NCBI GenBank assembly: GCA_023409535.1
Contig: JAEYGZ010000037.1
Span: 308,072-372,071, forward strand
Length of the DNA stretch: 64,000 nucleotides
Direction: 5' to 3'
Source: Bacillota bacterium
GTDB taxonomy: Bacteria > Bacillota > Clostridia > Lachnospirales > Lachnospiraceae
Position 1 is the stretch's first letter; every line of letters begins with the position of its first letter. A program made the translations under genes and the position numbers. A model generated the notes under the pieces. That model was not told the DNA's origin, ran no database searches, and saw nothing but the letters and a program-made list of their open reading frames with translations. This document shows positions 62,051 to 64,000 of the stretch, piece by piece.

Positions 62051-63112
62051 TTACTTAATACTTTGCAAACCTGATTTAATCGCTAACTGCCTTAAGAGAG
62101 GATGATACATGGCTGGAGACTTTAAATTCTTTATGAGCAAATTACGCCTGATATCCTTTATATTCTGTTGATATCTTTTTAAAAATCCATCGATTCCCTC
62201 TTCAAGACTCTGTGCTAAGTAGAAAGAACTTTTTAGTGCGTAGCTGATTCCTTCTGCCGAGCTGGGGCTAATTGCTCCTGCAGCTTCCCCAATCAGGGCT
62301 ATGTTATCCCTTCCTGCATAAAACTGTGAGCTCTTCGTTGGCCGGTTGATAAAGGAACCCTCTGTTTTTAGCTTATTATTAAAGTAAAAACCAAATGGTT
62401 TTATTTTTATTTTTAATTGCTCATATCTTTCCCTGGTATTTTCTCTAGGTCGAAGCGCCGACCCTAATAACATATAATTGTCCTTTGGTATGATCCATGA
62501 GTAGAAATCGCTTATTTCTTCATCAAAAATTGCTGTGAAATAAGGTAAATAATTTGGACATGGAAACCATTCCTGAATTGCTATGTATTGTTCCGGCATA
62601 TTTATGTCACGGTGAATTGATTTTCTTAGCCTGGAGCAGGCACCGTCTGCACCTATGATAACTTTTGCTCTTGCAGTCATCTCCCGCCCATGACATATAT
62701 ATCGTATTTCATATCCTCCCGGTATTTCCATATAATTTTGAAAAAGGGAATTGAACTGCTGATCAACATAGGATGGAAGTAAAGAGATCAGCCACCGGTC
62801 AAATTTTTCTCTATCCATATTAAAATAGAATCTTTGATACAAGCTTTCAATATTATTTGCTAAGTCGATGGTTCTTACCGCAAAAAGCTGCGGATCAACT
62901 AAAATATCCTTTGGTATCCCCAGACCCAGCTTAGCAATCATTTTCTGAGCATCGGGCGCTAATAATCCCCCGCAGCATTTATTCATATGATTTGTGGGAT
63001 TTTCATTTTTAAGATCTCGTTTATCGATCAGTAAAACCTTATATTTATCTCCGATTAATCGTGCAAGATTAGCTCCAGCGGGTCCCGACCCTATAATTGC
63101 AATATCATACAT
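62051..63112 (-). CDS. geranylgeranyl-reductase-family FAD-dependent oxidoreductase
   Basis: A 353-aa flavoprotein of the GGR/FixC-like class. Dinucleotide-binding motif IIGSGPAGANLARL is at the N-terminus; CCGGLLAPDAQKM is the loop usually seen near the active site; GADGACSRLRKSI is the second FAD motif, and IGEAAGAISPSSAEGISYAL the third. Such enzymes reduce isoprenoid double bonds or act as quinone-type reductases; the actual substrate is not known here. GAGGT is six bases before ATG 63112. It is more AT-rich (KNENPTNHMNK-type composition) than most genes in the window and stands beside a repeat-structured region, so acquisition is possible. Confidence 0.9.
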   Translation of the reverse strand: MYDIAIIGSGPAGANLARLIGDKYKVLLIDKRDLKNENPTNHMNKCCGGLLAPDAQKMIAKLGLGIPKDILVDPQLFAVRTIDLANNIESLYQRFYFNMDREKFDRWLISLLPSYVDQQFNSLFQNYMEIPGGYEIRYICHGREMTARAKVIIGADGACSRLRKSIHRDINMPEQYIAIQEWFPCPNYLPYFTAIFDEEISDFYSWIIPKDNYMLLGSALRPRENTRERYEQLKIKIKPFGFYFNNKLKTEGSFINRPTKSSQFYAGRDNIALIGEAAGAISPSSAEGISYALKSSFYLAQSLEEGIDGFLKRYQQNIKDIRRNLLIKNLKSPAMYHPLLRQLAIKSGLQSIK

Positions 63113-63570
63113 AAGTCTACCTCATATGGTCAAATCATTATCTGATTTTATATCAATGGCCTCTTTTAGCAGTATTTGATAATTTTTAAAGCTTTTACAG
63201 ATAAATCTGAAAAAGCAATATTTTTGTCTACATAGATTAGAAGTTTGAATGCTTGATACAGAGCATAGTAAAACGGTATTGCGGTTGCATACAAATCAAT
63301 AAAAAATAAAATATTTTATTAATGCAATATCCGGCTGCTGCATAATTCGCTATCTCGGATACTAAAAATATACACAGCTAAAGAACCGGAAGCCCAATAA
63401 GAATAACAGATATCTTTAAAAATAGTATCGAAACTCGTTTCATAAATTGTACCTCTCTTATTTCGTATTATGAACTCAGTTGTAAATCGAGATGCAACCC
63501 TCCCGATTCCAGATTGAGTAGTTACTCCTAAATAAAATATCTATGCCAGGTGGTTGCATCCTGGCCTACA
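63113..63570. other. gene-free AT-rich stretch
   Basis: No supported ORF. An inverted pair GATGCAACC (63491-63499) and GGTTGCATC (63552-63560), flanked by TGTA and TACA, is visible; its GAGATGCAA core resembles units of the arrays just downstream. Confidence 0.5.
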
Positions 63571-63602
63571 AAAAGATTGGATGATCCCAGTCTTTTTTGT
63601 TT
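63571..63602 (+). terminator. terminator-like hairpin at the edge of the repeat region
   Basis: AAAAGATTGG pairs with CCAGTCTTTT (one U-G pair, 6-nt loop) followed by TTGTTTTC. No gene upstream on the plus strand uses it. Confidence 0.5.
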
Positions 63603-63620
63603 TCATAAGTTTAAAGTTGA

Positions 63621-63782
63621 AAATCAAACTGCATTTGGGTTACAAAAGTTGCTTTTTGTTTACAAAACCTGCATTTCGATTACAAAAGTGGCATTTCGTT
63701 TACAAATATTCAGTTGTCGGTTACAAACCTTGCATCTCACTTTACAAAATGGCATCTCGCTTTACTATTAAGTTTTCGTATT
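63621..63782 (+). repeat. array of 20-21-bp repeats, forward orientation
   Basis: Consensus about TACAAAANNTGCATTTCGTT. TACAAA occurs at 63641, 63661, 63681, 63701, 63722 and 63743, a degenerate unit at 63621 and the beginning of another at 63763; spacing 20, 20, 20, 21, 21, 20. Units diverge from each other by several bases, so this is an old or functionally constrained array and not a fresh slippage repeat. Confidence 0.85.
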
Positions 63783-63809
63783 ATGATAATTATAATTTTA
63801 ATAAGTTAT

Positions 63810-63847
63810 TTATCGTTTGTCAATAAATTATTATTTAAAAACGATAA
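63810..63847. repeat. central palindrome between the two repeat arrays
   Basis: TTATCGTTT (63810-63818) is the exact reverse complement of AAACGATAA (63839-63847). Its centre, about 63828, is also the centre between the inner edges of both arrays. Confidence 0.75.
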
Positions 63848-63880
63848 TTTATTATTGTTAAAATAATGTGTTGGGTGAAT

Positions 63881-64000
63881 TGAAACATGAGGTTCCCGTT
63901 TGAAAGCTGAAAGTCCCGTTTTGTAAAAGAGATTCCATTTTTGTAAATGAATTTCCCGATTTGTAATTCACAATCCCACTTTGTAAGCAACTTTCTCAGT
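63881..64000 (-). repeat. array of 20-bp repeats, inverted orientation, runs off the window
   Basis: TTGTAA at 63921, 63941, 63961 and 63981 and related TGAAA at 63881 and 63901 recur with exact 20-bp spacing. Read on the minus strand a unit is TTTACAAAAATGGAATCTCT, close to TTTACAAAATGGCATCTCGC of the forward array. The array continues to or past the last base of the window. Confidence 0.85.

Noticed and set aside
63550..63826. Two overlapping plus-strand ORFs (73 and 90 codons) at the window end
   Set aside because: Their protein repeats simply reflect the 20-bp DNA array; no ribosome site and two frames read equally well.

Overview
The window looks like a contiguous stretch of chromosome from a low-to-mid GC Gram-positive anaerobe, most probably a member of the Lachnospiraceae (Clostridium cluster XIVa). 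The pointers are an hprK / ROK glucokinase / murB / rapZ / whiA / HPr-like cluster, an mcsA-mcsB-clpC-radA operon, YesM/YesN-type regulators beside a lipo-oligosaccharide-type sugar ABC transporter, an [FeFe]-hydrogenase-like protein, ECF sigma/anti-sigma pairs and strong AGGAGG ribosome binding sites. The species assignment is inference from gene content; no rRNA or tRNA gene is visible.

Layout: 0-2 kb ftsH, then a convergent esterase. 3.1-10.1 kb: a carbohydrate uptake locus (lipoprotein binding protein, two permeases, YesM-like kinase, YesN-like regulator) ending in a tiny unrecognised ORF. 10.3-13.5 kb: a small membrane protein and a VanR/VanS-like two-component pair. 13.9-21.1 kb: uvrC, hprK, glucokinase, murB, rapZ, whiA and an HPr paralogue, a cluster tying carbon-status signalling to cell-wall precursor supply. 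21.3-29.5 kb: polysaccharide deacetylase, dnaE, pfkA and an ABC exporter. 29.7-36.6 kb: ECF sigma factor with its probable anti-sigma partner, a small acidic membrane protein, a GT4 glycosyltransferase, a large Ig-like surface protein and a hemerythrin. 37-45.6 kb: ThuA-like protein, divergent [FeFe]-hydrogenase homologue, VanZ-like protein, HD hydrolase, long M29-type peptidase, ABC-2-type transporter and a hexapeptide-repeat mini-protein. 45.9-48.9 kb: purM-purN-purD. 49-53.1 kb: two secreted or surface proteins (SH3/glucosaminidase and cohesin-like). 53.3-59.7 kb: GntR-mcsA-mcsB-clpC-unknown-radA. 59.8-63.1 kb: coiled-coil protein, second sigma/anti-sigma pair and a geranylgeranyl-reductase-like flavoprotein. 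63.1-64 kb: gene-free, AT-rich and repeat-structured.

The most unusual non-coding material is (i) a dispersed intergenic element whose stem-loop begins with AGTGTGAA, in several copies, three of which continue into a shared tail that ends in the Shine-Dalgarno sequence of the next gene; (ii) two arrays of about 20-bp repeats in opposite orientation at 63.6-64.0 kb, symmetric about a small palindrome near 63828, resembling multi-site transposon ends; (iii) a perfect 31-bp inverted repeat between convergent genes at 62.0 kb; and (iv) a palindromic operator over the -10 box of the GntR-mcsAB-clpC operon, where CtsR would be the expected regulator. In coding sequence the best oddities are the HPr paralogue with Glu15 in place of His15, the divergent hydrogenase H-cluster loops, and the EFDRRH repeat protein.
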